From the NCBI RefSeq assembly GCF_003669035.1, contig NZ_CP033070.1, positions 434,001-498,000 on the forward strand: 64,000 nucleotides of DNA, read 5' to 3'. The stretch comes from Chryseobacterium sp. 3008163. GTDB lineage: Bacteria; Bacteroidota; Bacteroidia; Flavobacteriales; Weeksellaceae. The notes under the pieces are model-generated. The model saw nothing but the letters and a program-made list of their open reading frames with translations. It made no database searches and was not told the origin of the DNA. This document shows positions 25,209 to 34,498 of this stretch, in pieces; positions within the stretch are counted from its first letter, which is position 1; each line of letters opens with the position of its first letter. The translations under genes were made by a program, and so were the position numbers.

Positions 25209-26244
25209 CATAAAATATAATTCTGGAAAAGATTTGAGGCTGTTAACGAGAGCCGAATTTATTTCGCTAGGTGGATTGTCAATTGCCGGAATGTTATTTT
25301 TTCCGCTCACTTCATTTACAAACAATATTACAATGGAAAAGCACACAAACTTTGATGTCATTATTATAGGAGGAAGTTATGCAGGATTATCGGCAGCTAT
25401 GTCTTTAGGACGTTCGTTGAGAAACGTTTTAATCATTGATAGCGGATTACCTTGTAATAGACAAACACCACATTCTCATAATTTCATTACGCAGGATGGT
25501 GAAAAACCCGGCAACATTACAGCAAAGGGTAAAGCCCAGGTATTGAATTACAAAACTGTACTATTTCATGAAGGACTTGTGGTCAGTGGAATAGAAATGG
25601 ATAATGGTTTCGAAGTTGTGACAGATAAAAAAGAGCGGTTTACAGCGAAGAAACTGGTATTTGCCACAGGCATTAGAGATATCATGCCAAACATTAAAGG
25701 TTTTGCTGAATGCTGGGGCATTTCCGTGATCCATTGCCCGTATTGCCATGGATACGAGGTTCGTAACATGAAAACCGGACTATTAGCAAATGGTGATCGG
25801 GCTTATCATTTATCGTCTATGATTAATAATCTTACTGATGACCTAACCATTCTTACAAACGGCAAGCCTGATTTCTCTACTGATCAAATTAAAACATTGG
25901 ATAAGCATAAGATTTCGATTGTTGAAAATGAGATAGTCGAGATAGTTCACGAAAATGGGTATATAAAATCTGTCGTTTTTAAAGATCGAGGTATCCAGCA
26001 TTTTGAGGCGGTCTATGCCGCAGTTCCTTTCGAACAGCACTGTGAAGTTCCGGTGGCATTGGGTTGTGAACTTACAGCGTTCGGTCACATAAAGGTTGAT
26101 GATTTTTATAAAACAACGGTTGAGGGAGTATATGCATGTGGCGACAATACAGCCATGATGAGGTCTGTAGCAAATGCCGTTTCTGCGGGAAATATGACAG
26201 GTGCTATGGTAAATAAAGAACTAACCGACGAATACTTTTTATAG
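25201..26244 (+). CDS. Thioredoxin-reductase-like FAD/NAD(P) disulfide oxidoreductase with N-terminal hydrophobic leader
   Basis: A 347-residue flavoprotein of the TrxR-like group that includes GliT/HlmI-type dithiol oxidases and bacterial homologues. The FAD-binding IIIGGSYAGLSAAMSLGR is near residue 54. The redox pair is Cys179-Pro-Tyr-Cys182 in HCPYCHGYEV, and a late ACGDNT segment binds FAD. Most relatives begin at about MEKHTNFDVIII (Met45). Here the frame extends 44 residues upstream, beginning at an ATG that overlaps the MFS stop. The leader has a hydrophobic core (FISLGGLSIAGMLFFP) after TRAEF, like a Tat signal that lost one of its arginines. Either start is possible; coupling favours 25201. 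Confidence 0.88.
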   Translation: MDSIKYNSGKDLRLLTRAEFISLGGLSIAGMLFFPLTSFTNNITMEKHTNFDVIIIGGSYAGLSAAMSLGRSLRNVLIIDSGLPCNRQTPHSHNFITQDGEKPGNITAKGKAQVLNYKTVLFHEGLVVSGIEMDNGFEVVTDKKERFTAKKLVFATGIRDIMPNIKGFAECWGISVIHCPYCHGYEVRNMKTGLLANGDRAYHLSSMINNLTDDLTILTNGKPDFSTDQIKTLDKHKISIVENEIVEIVHENGYIKSVVFKDRGIQHFEAVYAAVPFEQHCEVPVALGCELTAFGHIKVDDFYKTTVEGVYACGDNTAMMRSVANAVSAGNMTGAMVNKELTDEYFL

Positions 26245-27564
26245 ATGCAAAAGAAATTAGCGTATAAAATATCCACTCTTGCTGGTGTTGCTATCGTAAT
26301 GGCCAACATGATAGGCACAGGTGCATTTACCAGCCTGGGATTTCAATTGAAAGATATGGGGCATCCCGCATCTATACTCACACTATGGATACTGGGGGGC
26401 ATATTAGCATTAGCCGGGGCTTTCAGCTATGCAGAAGTAGGCACTTATATACGCAAATCAGGCGGAGAATACGCTTTTCTTTCTGAGATGTATCATCCTA
26501 TAGCTGGGTATCTATCCGGTTGGGTATCACTTACCGTGGGTTTTGCGGCACCCATTGCTCTTGCAACGATTGCATTTACAGAATATTTTAGTTTCGGGGA
26601 TTATAATATCAAATGGATTGCCATCTCCGTTATTGCCGTTATTACTTTCATTCACACGAAGAACCTGAAAACCAGTTCCAAATTCCAGATATTTTCCACA
26701 TTGTTTAAAGTATTGATAATGGCTGTAATCATTCTTTCTGGCATAGTAGTAGCGGAACAATCTGAAGTGACTTATGAGATTAACCAGCAGTATTTCTCCG
26801 AAATAAAATCAGGTGCCTTTGCCATCGCACTAATTTATGTGAGCTATTCTTACTCTGGTTGGAATGCGGCAGCCTATATCTCCGAAGAGTTTGAAAATCC
26901 CAGAAAATCTTTGCCAATCGCACTTATCGGAGGTACTTTGGCAGTAACCCTACTATATACCTTGCTACAGTTTGTTTTTCTAAAACATATTCCTGCTGCC
27001 GAATTAGCCGGAAAGTTGGAAGTCGGAGAAATTGCTGCAAAAAAAATGTTCGGCACAGATATCGGAAAACTGTTCGGTATTATCATATCTTTTTTACTGG
27101 TGTCAAGCATAAGTGCTATGGTCTGGGTAGGACCTCGGGTTACGGCGAGCATGGCGGGTGAGCATAGGCTATGGCAATACTTCAAAGTAGAGAAAAACCA
27201 AGTGCCGAAAAGAGCCTTGTGGTTGCAGTTCATACTAAGTGTTATTTTAATTGTAACGGGTACATTCGAACAAATTATGATATACTGTGGCGTTTTACTG
27301 AGTATGTCCACTATGCTGGTGGTGCTTGCTGTATTTATAATACGGCGTAAAAATCGCAAGAAGAGTAACGAAACTTATCGCAGTCCCTTTTTTCCTTTTT
27401 TTCAAATAATCTTCTTATCAGGATCCCTATGGATGATTAGTTACACGATTATTCATCATCCGATGGAGACTATGATTGGATTGCTAAATCTGATTCTTGG
27501 TTTAGCAACCTATTACTGGAGCAACCGCCTGAAGCCTGACGCTTCTTTTAATCTTAATTGTTAA
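26245..27564 (+). CDS. APC family amino-acid permease
   Basis: A 439-residue, 12-TM amino acid/polyamine/organocation transporter. TM1 carries the unwound substrate motif (MIGTGAFTSLGF), and TM2-3 has the conserved EVGTYIRKSGGEYAFL followed by GYLSGWVS. The start codon directly follows the preceding stop (TAG-ATG), so it belongs to the operon. The substrate is unknown. In this context it might import an amino acid such as cysteine or exchange a conjugate. Confidence 0.9.
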   Translation: MQKKLAYKISTLAGVAIVMANMIGTGAFTSLGFQLKDMGHPASILTLWILGGILALAGAFSYAEVGTYIRKSGGEYAFLSEMYHPIAGYLSGWVSLTVGFAAPIALATIAFTEYFSFGDYNIKWIAISVIAVITFIHTKNLKTSSKFQIFSTLFKVLIMAVIILSGIVVAEQSEVTYEINQQYFSEIKSGAFAIALIYVSYSYSGWNAAAYISEEFENPRKSLPIALIGGTLAVTLLYTLLQFVFLKHIPAAELAGKLEVGEIAAKKMFGTDIGKLFGIIISFLLVSSISAMVWVGPRVTASMAGEHRLWQYFKVEKNQVPKRALWLQFILSVILIVTGTFEQIMIYCGVLLSMSTMLVVLAVFIIRRKNRKKSNETYRSPFFPFFQIIFLSGSLWMISYTIIHHPMETMIGLLNLILGLATYYWSNRLKPDASFNLNC

Positions 27565-27582
27565 ATACATAAATCAAATAAA

Positions 27583-28296
27583 ATGAACAGAAAAAGAATG
27601 AGTAGCCCGATAAACCGCGGATTATTACTTGCAATCCTTATGTTATCCTGTAAAAGTAAAGCACAGCATACGGATCAAAAGCAACATAACCAGACAAAAC
27701 ATTCACATTCCGAGCATGCTTTCGCAGATAAGAAAGCAGTAGCTAAAATGGCTGAAAACTTTGAATCAGCAGAAAGAGATTCCATGCAGCATCCCGATAA
27801 AGTATTGCAATATATGGGAAACCTTAAAGGCAAAAAAATTGTGGATATAGGTGCTGCCACCGGCTATTTCTCTGTAAAGTTTGCAGCTAAAGGAGCGCAT
27901 GTTATTGCCGCAGATGTAAGCGATGCCTTTCAGGATTATCTTAAAGATAGGATTGCTAAAGAAAGCATAAAGAACATAGAGCTTCGGAAGATTCATTATG
28001 ACAGCCCATTACTTAAAGATAATGAAGCGGACATTGTTTTTATTGCTAACACCTACCATCATATAGATAACAGAACCGATTACTTTTCTAAAGTAAAAAA
28101 AGGTTTAAACAAAAATGGTGAACTAGTAATTGTCGACTTTTTCAAAGCTGTATTCACTGAGAAAGTGCAGGCTCCAGCTATGACTATGAGAGCCTCTGTG
28201 GATGAAATCGTATTTGAACTGAAAAAAGCTGGCTTTACGTCTTTTGAAGTCGAAGTGAATATAATGCCGTACCAGTATATCATTAAAGCTAAATAA
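27583..28296 (+). CDS. Lipoprotein-type class I SAM-dependent methyltransferase
   Basis: A 237-residue protein with two parts. Residues 1-23 are a lipoprotein signal (LLLAILMLSC, Cys23), followed by a His-rich linker (HTDQKQHNQTKHSHSEH). From about residue 80 there is a Rossmann methyltransferase: motif I VDIGAATGYFS at 87-97, VIAADVSD (acidic end of beta-2), and ADIVFIANTYHHI (motif IV region). Known relatives in Bacteroidota and Proteobacteria share the PDKVLQYMG lead-in. If the lipobox is used, the enzyme would sit in the periplasm where SAM is not expected. Initiation at a later Met is possible. It is the last intact gene of the operon. Confidence 0.85.
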   Translation: MNRKRMSSPINRGLLLAILMLSCKSKAQHTDQKQHNQTKHSHSEHAFADKKAVAKMAENFESAERDSMQHPDKVLQYMGNLKGKKIVDIGAATGYFSVKFAAKGAHVIAADVSDAFQDYLKDRIAKESIKNIELRKIHYDSPLLKDNEADIVFIANTYHHIDNRTDYFSKVKKGLNKNGELVIVDFFKAVFTEKVQAPAMTMRASVDEIVFELKKAGFTSFEVEVNIMPYQYIIKAK

Positions 28297-28303
28297 TAAG
28301 ATT

Positions 28304-28372
28304 ATGCCTGAATTTTGGGAAGAAGCATTTACATCATTTCCATTTTGTAAGATTCTAATACAGCCTGAGTAA
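28304..28372 (+). pseudogene. Possible stub of a second methyltransferase gene
   Basis: Eight bases after the methyltransferase stop an ATG opens 22 codons reading MPEFWEEAF then diverging to a TAA. MPEFWE-x-AF is the N-terminus I associate with a Bacteroidota family of cytosolic SAM methyltransferases, where it is followed by a Trp-Gly-containing segment missing here. This suggests the operon's next gene was truncated at about 28331 and marks the edge of a deletion or insertion. It is short, so the evidence is weak. Confidence 0.35.
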
Positions 28373-28746
28373 ATGAAACAAACCCAAGTGTTTTCTGAAC
28401 CTTATTTTACGCATTGAAAAATAAACAAGTGGCTTAAATAACATTGGTTATGTAGTCTCAGTTCATTTAATTTTGCAAGAATTAAGTTTATGAAATAAGA
28501 ACTACTAATTTGATTAAAACTTTTAAATAAGATTTAGAATCAAGGAAACTTTTAAACTAGGTATAAAATTTAATGAACTTTTCTCCATAAAACCAGAATA
28601 TTTTATCTTTTTCTATATCAAAAAAGTTACTTTACCTCATGCAAACAAAACAATTAAACAATTATTAATCAATTAATTAAATGAAAATATACTTATCGAC
28701 GATTTACCTACCGTTGCTTTTGAATGGTACAACAATACGTTAATAT
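28373..28746. other. AT-rich spacer, no gene recognised
   Basis: This is non-coding on both strands as far as I can see. One TATCTTTT at about 28604-28611 resembles a -7 element, but no gene follows in register. Confidence 0.5.
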
Positions 28747-28754
28747 TATATTTG
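28747..28754 (+). promoter_or_regulatory. -7 promoter element of the cupin gene
   Basis: TATATTTG matches the Bacteroidota -7 consensus exactly, with TTTTG about 24 bp upstream. It lies 80 bp before the cupin ATG. Confidence 0.55.
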
Positions 28755-28833
28755 TAAAATCAAAATCAATTATGGTATTGGTGTATGTAGATACAAAGTC
28801 AATAATTCGATAACTTAAAGAATGAGATAAAAA

Positions 28834-29193
28834 ATGAATTTAAAAGATGCCCTAAAAAATGTGAATAATTATTTTTCTCCTAAAATAGTGGGTGAAGTAA
28901 ACGACCAATATATTAAAGTTGCGAAAATAAAAGGAGATCTAGTGCCATGGCATAATCATGAAAATGAAGATGAATTATTTTATATTATTGAAGGTTCATT
29001 ACTTATGCAAATAGAAAATCAAATGGATACTGTCATGCAGGCAGGTGATTTATGTGTTGTAAAAAAAGGAATAAATCATAAAGTTTCTTCTAGTGAAGAG
29101 TGTTTGATAATGTTAATTGAGTCCAAGACCACTGAGCATACTGGAAAAGTAAAGTCCGAAATCACAAAATCAATCAATGAACAAAAGTATTAA
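28834..29193 (+). CDS. Small cupin-domain protein
   Basis: A 119-residue single cupin barrel. Motif 1 is WHNHENEDELFYIIEGSLLMQI (His-x-His-x(4)-Glu metal ligands) and motif 2 is QAGDLCVVKKGINHKV with the late His. This is a metal-binding fold, usually an isomerase, dioxygenase or sensor domain, and the substrate cannot be inferred. The gene stands alone in AT-rich DNA with its own promoter. Confidence 0.85.
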   Translation: MNLKDALKNVNNYFSPKIVGEVNDQYIKVAKIKGDLVPWHNHENEDELFYIIEGSLLMQIENQMDTVMQAGDLCVVKKGINHKVSSSEECLIMLIESKTTEHTGKVKSEITKSINEQKY

Positions 29194-29652
29194 ATAAATT
29201 AATAATTGATTATGAATTAGAATGTCAAAATATCTACCTTAATATAAAACATTTTACAAAAAAACATATTAATTCAAGTTTATCATAATATAAAAATATC
29301 AATATTAAAATATAATGATTTTGGGAGTGGTATATCTAGTGGGGTAAATGGAACTCTAACAATTTCATAAATGGTATTAAGTATGATGAAAGTTGGGAAT
29401 TTATTGATTTATCAATGCGTTTAAAAGAATTACTTCCGTAACATTCATTATCTGCTTACAGTAGTAAGTAAAATTTCTACTGAATATTCATGCGCTGAAA
29501 GTAAGCATTTTGATCCTCTCCACCTATGAATGAACAAGCTATTTCTCATAAATATAAATTGTATCATTCTTTTTATAAAAATTACTTTTTTTCTTTGATT
29601 TACTAATAATTAATATGCACATGTTAATTCAGCTTATCCAAATAAAAATTTC
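29194..29652. other. AT-rich spacer, no gene recognised
   Basis: No coding remnant, RNA gene or strong hairpin stands out on either strand. Confidence 0.5.
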
Positions 29653-31059
29653 ATGAAAACAAAAATAAACTCGCTAGCCGATCTAATGGCAGCATTGGAT
29701 CGTAATATCCCACAAAACCTAGAGTTACAAACTTCAATACTCTGTCCATATGCTATTTCATTGCCTAATGGTTATAGTTTAACTGGAGCTAACAAAGAAA
29801 GTTGCATCATAAACTTTAATAACGGTGATGGTATAGGCCTTACTGCTAATAATGAAATTTCGAACCTTATTATACAGACCAATCATAATAATCGGGCTAT
29901 ATACACCTTAAGCAACAACACAGATTTAGGTACTTTAATACTAAGGAATCTAACAGTTACAGGACAGATTCAGATATTAACCAGAACAGGCACAAAAAAA
30001 ACTAACCTTATTGCTGATAACATCGACATTGTAGCCTGTGATTCACGAAGGTATTCTGAACAGCCACAAAAATATGGTGTTAATGTTTATCAGGGAGCAT
30101 TTACTGTTTACAATTTTAGTAGCGATCCTGACAGTATCATAAATGCAACTTTGACAAATATTAGCCTAGGAAGAAAAGGAGCTCCAGTAATTGGAACAGG
30201 CTTATTTATATGTGGGTTCAGCGATATTGGTGGTTGGGTTATTGCAGACGAGATCACTACTGGTGAGATTTACTCCAATGGAATGATACCGTTAGGGCAA
30301 CCAGACATGATAACTGCAGGTGTTTTTATTGTGTATGGTACCAAAATAAAAAAATTAACAAATCAAGGGCAGGTTACAACTTATGGAGTAAACGATATGG
30401 TCCTTGATACTTGGGGATATGTAGAAAAATGGATCGCAGAAAAACCAATCATATCTTATGGACCAAGTGGTATTGGATTCGTGAACTTTGGTACCGTTGA
30501 TGATTTTGAAACGAAAGATAAGATTGAAACTTTTGGACTTGGCGCGAGGGGATTTAATCAATATGACGGCACCATAAAAAAGGCAATTTTTCATTCGATT
30601 ATTACACATGGGGATGGATCAGTTGGAATGCAGTTTAGCAAACCTGTTGGCAATATTGAAGTGAAAAATGGAGTTGAAACTTGGGGGTCTATTGGAAATT
30701 CACTTGTTAAGGGAACTATCACTTCCCTTCCCGCAGATGCAGTAAGTATTAAGCCCGGTGGAGAAATCACGGAACTGAAAATTTCTGGTGGCATTACTAC
30801 TCATGGTAACAATGTTCATTCTTATCATGTTGAAGGAGGAATTGTACATAGCCTAAACATATCAGGTGATGTACTTGCAGCTGGCAAAAATTCTACTTCA
30901 GTAGCTGTTAACAACAAGGGTGAGACATCTCTTAAAAACATCTCTGCTATATCAAAAAATGGTATAGCGGTTCAAATATATGGAGGAAAGGTAACTGATC
31001 GCACAGGCCTAATTGCGAAAGGCTCAAAAGGCAATATTGAAGAAAACATAAATATCTAA
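29653..31059 (+). CDS. Beta-helix-like protein of unknown function
   Basis: A 468-residue protein that I do not recognise as a named family. It is rich in short alternating beta strands with repeated turns (NLIIQTNHNNR, LRNLTVTG, LNISGDVLAAG, KNISAISKNG), as in right-handed parallel beta-helices of the pectate-lyase-like type. The opening PNGYSLTGANKESCIINF resembles the first coil of such folds. There is no signal peptide, TM segment or T9SS tail, so it seems cytosolic, unusual for a beta-helix in this phylum. No catalytic motif is visible. It has no operon partners. Confidence 0.75.
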   Translation: MKTKINSLADLMAALDRNIPQNLELQTSILCPYAISLPNGYSLTGANKESCIINFNNGDGIGLTANNEISNLIIQTNHNNRAIYTLSNNTDLGTLILRNLTVTGQIQILTRTGTKKTNLIADNIDIVACDSRRYSEQPQKYGVNVYQGAFTVYNFSSDPDSIINATLTNISLGRKGAPVIGTGLFICGFSDIGGWVIADEITTGEIYSNGMIPLGQPDMITAGVFIVYGTKIKKLTNQGQVTTYGVNDMVLDTWGYVEKWIAEKPIISYGPSGIGFVNFGTVDDFETKDKIETFGLGARGFNQYDGTIKKAIFHSIITHGDGSVGMQFSKPVGNIEVKNGVETWGSIGNSLVKGTITSLPADAVSIKPGGEITELKISGGITTHGNNVHSYHVEGGIVHSLNISGDVLAAGKNSTSVAVNNKGETSLKNISAISKNGIAVQIYGGKVTDRTGLIAKGSKGNIEENINI

Positions 31060-31461
31060 TCAGCAGTTAGCTTCTTTTTTTAAAATATGTTTATTTCCTA
31101 TCTATCAAAATAGGATGTAGATATCTATAATATCAAATTAACAATTAAATAGTAATGAAAGTAGTGATTTAGTCACCTGTCCCTTCCCTTGAAACTAAAT
31201 CTCTCATATTTTATCATAGTTGACGGTGAACTATTTCACAAACAATTACATAAACATCAATAAAATCAGTGTGATTTATATAGATCTAATTATCACCTGC
31301 AAGGAATGAGATTACTCATATCTAAGAATATTTATCTACAATAATGGATATTATATGTAATGAAAATTGTTACGCTTTTATTAATCCATTTTCACACATA
31401 CTAATAAATAGTTATATAACTCATTAACCTTTTTTATTTACAACAACTTATTTTAAATTTT
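31060..31461. other. Spacer before the T9SS protein gene
   Basis: AT-rich with no coding remnant seen. The promoter of the next gene must lie here, but I cannot place a convincing TAnnTTTG. Confidence 0.45.
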
Positions 31462-32676
31462 ATGAAAACAGTAAAACATTTACTATTACTTTTGACAATA
31501 TTTACTACATTCCAAACACAAGCCCAAACCGGTACTTCATGGATAATTCAAGCCTCAGCAGCAGATAACTCTTGGCGAAGTATAAGCTATGGTAATGGGA
31601 CATTTGTAGCAGTATCTGATGATGGGACAGGCAATAGAGTGATGACAAGTACTAATGGTATTACGTGGTCAACCAGAACCCCAGCAAACGATAATGAATG
31701 TTATTCGGTTGCTTTTGGTAATGGCCTGTTTGTAGCCGTAGCTATATCAGGCACAGGAAACAGAGTAATGACAAGTCCAGATGGGATCACTTGGACGAAT
31801 AGAATCTCTGCAGCTGATAACTATTGGGTTGCTGTAACTTATGGTAACGGTTTATTTGTTGCTGTTGCTGCTACCGGCATAGGAAATAGAGTAATGACAA
31901 GTCCTGATGGTATTAATTGGACTATTAGAAATTCTTCATCAGATAGGATTTGGCTTTCTGTAACTTATGGTAATGGTTTATTTGTTGCTGTAAGTAGTGA
32001 TACCGCAGGAAATACAGTAATGACAAGTCCAGACGGCATTATCTGGACAAATAGATCTCCGGCGTCAAATAACACTTGGCGATCTGTGACTTATGGTAAT
32101 GGTCTATTTGTTGCGGTGGCAGGGTCAGGTAATACAAGTAAAGTGATGACCAGTCCAAATGGCTTAACCTGGACATCCAGAACTCCTCCACTTAATTATC
32201 CATGGCGATCTGTAACCTATGGCAATGGACTATTCGTTGCTGTAGGCTCTTTAGGCATGGGAAATATAATGACAAGTCCGGACGGAATTAATTGGACCAT
32301 CACATCGGCATCGGCATCTAATGAATGGTCTTCGATTACTTACGGTAATGGAATGTTTATAGCTGTAGCTGTTACAGGTTCAGGGAATAGAGTTATGACA
32401 TCTGGTAACATACTAGGTTTAAGTACATACGAACATACATTTTCTTCAAAATTAAGCGTCTATCCAAATCCATCCCAAAATATATTTACGGTAACAACTG
32501 ATAAAGGTCTTGCCGTAAAGGTTTATGATATGTCAGGAAAAATTATTGTTTCTAAAAATTTAGTTTCCGGCAATAATAAACTTGATATGAGCAATTCTGT
32601 TGATGGAGTCTATCTAATGAATGTAACAAACGAAAATAATCAAAGTAAAATCATTAGAATTTTAAAACATAAGTAG
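31462..32676 (+). CDS. Secreted seven-repeat (propeller-like) protein with T9SS sorting domain
   Basis: A 404-residue exported protein. It has a signal peptide ending TQAQ and then seven copies of a roughly 40-residue repeat built on YGNGLFVAV followed by GNRVMTSPDGITW. The S-x-D-G-x-x-W box is typical of BNR/sialidase-like and WD-type beta-propellers, so seven blades are plausible. The C-terminus from about LSVYPNPSQNIF to IIRILKHK is a Por-secretion-system (T9SS type A) sorting domain, so the protein is probably delivered to the cell surface or medium. The repeats are also similar at DNA level and could recombine. Binding or adhesion is more likely than catalysis, which is inference. Confidence 0.9.
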   Translation: MKTVKHLLLLLTIFTTFQTQAQTGTSWIIQASAADNSWRSISYGNGTFVAVSDDGTGNRVMTSTNGITWSTRTPANDNECYSVAFGNGLFVAVAISGTGNRVMTSPDGITWTNRISAADNYWVAVTYGNGLFVAVAATGIGNRVMTSPDGINWTIRNSSSDRIWLSVTYGNGLFVAVSSDTAGNTVMTSPDGIIWTNRSPASNNTWRSVTYGNGLFVAVAGSGNTSKVMTSPNGLTWTSRTPPLNYPWRSVTYGNGLFVAVGSLGMGNIMTSPDGINWTITSASASNEWSSITYGNGMFIAVAVTGSGNRVMTSGNILGLSTYEHTFSSKLSVYPNPSQNIFTVTTDKGLAVKVYDMSGKIIVSKNLVSGNNKLDMSNSVDGVYLMNVTNENNQSKIIRILKHK

Positions 32677-33093
32677 TTAGTAAACTGACTTCACATAATG
32701 TTTAAGTACAATACATAATAAATAAGTGTCATGATATACCTGAATTTACCAAGTTAAAATTTATTATTAGAGCTTTTGAATATCAATTGTTATCAGTTAA
32801 ATTAGATGTCATGGGTCCGAATCTAAATTTTTAAGATTCTTTTTCAGTTGTACATTCAAGTATATTCAAATATATTTTATCTAAAAGAAAAAGATAATAA
32901 AAGGGCAGATACATTGATGTATAAACTATTAAAAAAGAAAATTCAGTTGAATACAGATATAGGACAAGCTTGATTTCTTACAATTACACTTCAGAAACGA
33001 AAACAAAGATACTTTTTCTTGCGGATTCTTTAGGGCTTAATCAATACCGCACTTATATTATGAATATGATATTTCGTCATTAAAATCAAATAC
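32677..33093. other. Spacer before the AGAT microsatellite
   Basis: Strongly AT-rich and non-coding by eye; nothing recognised. Confidence 0.45.
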
Positions 33094-33166
<73 letters not shown>

Positions 33167-33412
33167 CTTTTTGGATTTATATCAACAAAAAAAGTTTACT
33201 ATGTAATAATGGCTTATAAATTCTTGAAAATCTTGGATAGTGCAGAGGGACGAGATAATTAAATACTCTTAGTAAAAGTACTATTGTAGTATGCTCAAAT
33301 ATTGGATAAATATTTTATCTGATAATTTTACCGCAAATTCAATCTTTAACTTTTTCTTCTAATTACTTTAATCAAATATTCTAAATATATAATTTAAAAA
33401 ATCTTATAAAAA

Positions 33413-34420
33413 ATGGTACTAAAAAATTTCCTCTCAAAAGGAATACAAAATAATCAACTTCGTTTGATATTTTGTACTTTCTTAATTATAATTTCTTTAC
33501 TAGCTTCTTCTTGTATTAAAAATGATGAAGAAATAATCACCCCTGAAACCAATGGTAGTACATTAGCGTGCAAAAAAAAACCAAGTCAAATTTCTTTTGG
33601 AAATAATAAACATGATATAAAATATAATTCACAAGATCAGCCATTTGAAGTGGCGACTACAATATATAATACATCAGCTCCAAATGAAGCACCCATTAAA
33701 ACAATTTATACAATAGAATATAATTTACAAGGTAGGATTAGTAAGGTTTCTACATCAAAAAATAATCAGCCAGACCTTTATTATGTAATGGAATATAATG
33801 CAGATGGAAAATTATTTAAACAATCTGAATATAATCCTTTGGGCAATTTGATTACTTATACTATTTCAGAATATGATAATAATTCTTTAAAAAGATTAAT
33901 AAGTCATAAAAATAGTTCAAATATAGTAGTAACTACTATTTATCAATATACAAATGGAAACTTAACAAAGAAATCAATTCAAAATCTTTACGATGTGGAC
34001 TCAAATGAATTTTATAACGCTGATTTCACATATAACTACTACCTTGATAAGGAAAATAAAATAAAACCGTACTTTGAAGGAACTTTGGGATTGCTTTTTA
34101 TTTCAAATGTATCTGTTAAAAAGTCATTACAATATCTTCCTGATGGAAATAATTATCAATTATTCTATGCTCAAGAAAGTTCATCTGAGAAAAAAATGCT
34201 AAAAAATATTGAAGTTATAGCGCATCGTTATAATACTAGTGATACCACAAATATTAACTACTCATATGAATATGATAATGATGGATTTCCAACTTGGCAA
34301 AAAGGAATATTTAAGAATATTACACGACGATATGTACCAACCCCATTTGGAGGTTCCATACTTCTTACAACTCCTCATAATAGTACTTTTGAAAGCACTT
34401 TAAAATTATCTTGCAACTAA
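33413..34420 (+). CDS. Lipoprotein with YD/RHS-like strand repeats
   Basis: A 335-residue exported lipoprotein whose signal peptide ends in the lipobox LLASSC. The rest is rich in Tyr/Asn strands with the pattern YNLQGRISKV, YNADGKLFKQ, YDNNSLKRLI and YTNGNLTKKS. These are RHS/YD-type hairpins seen in many Bacteroidota surface lipoproteins (DUF4595-like). No catalytic motif is visible. It stands alone between the AGAT tract upstream and a strong hairpin downstream. Function is unknown. Confidence 0.82.
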   Translation: MVLKNFLSKGIQNNQLRLIFCTFLIIISLLASSCIKNDEEIITPETNGSTLACKKKPSQISFGNNKHDIKYNSQDQPFEVATTIYNTSAPNEAPIKTIYTIEYNLQGRISKVSTSKNNQPDLYYVMEYNADGKLFKQSEYNPLGNLITYTISEYDNNSLKRLISHKNSSNIVVTTIYQYTNGNLTKKSIQNLYDVDSNEFYNADFTYNYYLDKENKIKPYFEGTLGLLFISNVSVKKSLQYLPDGNNYQLFYAQESSSEKKMLKNIEVIAHRYNTSDTTNINYSYEYDNDGFPTWQKGIFKNITRRYVPTPFGGSILLTTPHNSTFESTLKLSCN

Positions 34421-34498
34421 AATATAAGAAAATAGCTTATGATAATCATTTTACAGTAAAGCAAATATTTTACAATACAAAAATCATCTTATTTACTG

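Noticed and set aside
31462..32676. Sialidase because of Asp-box-like SPDGITW repeats
   Set aside because: No catalytic Arg triad or nucleophile pattern is visible; repeats alone support a propeller, not an enzyme.
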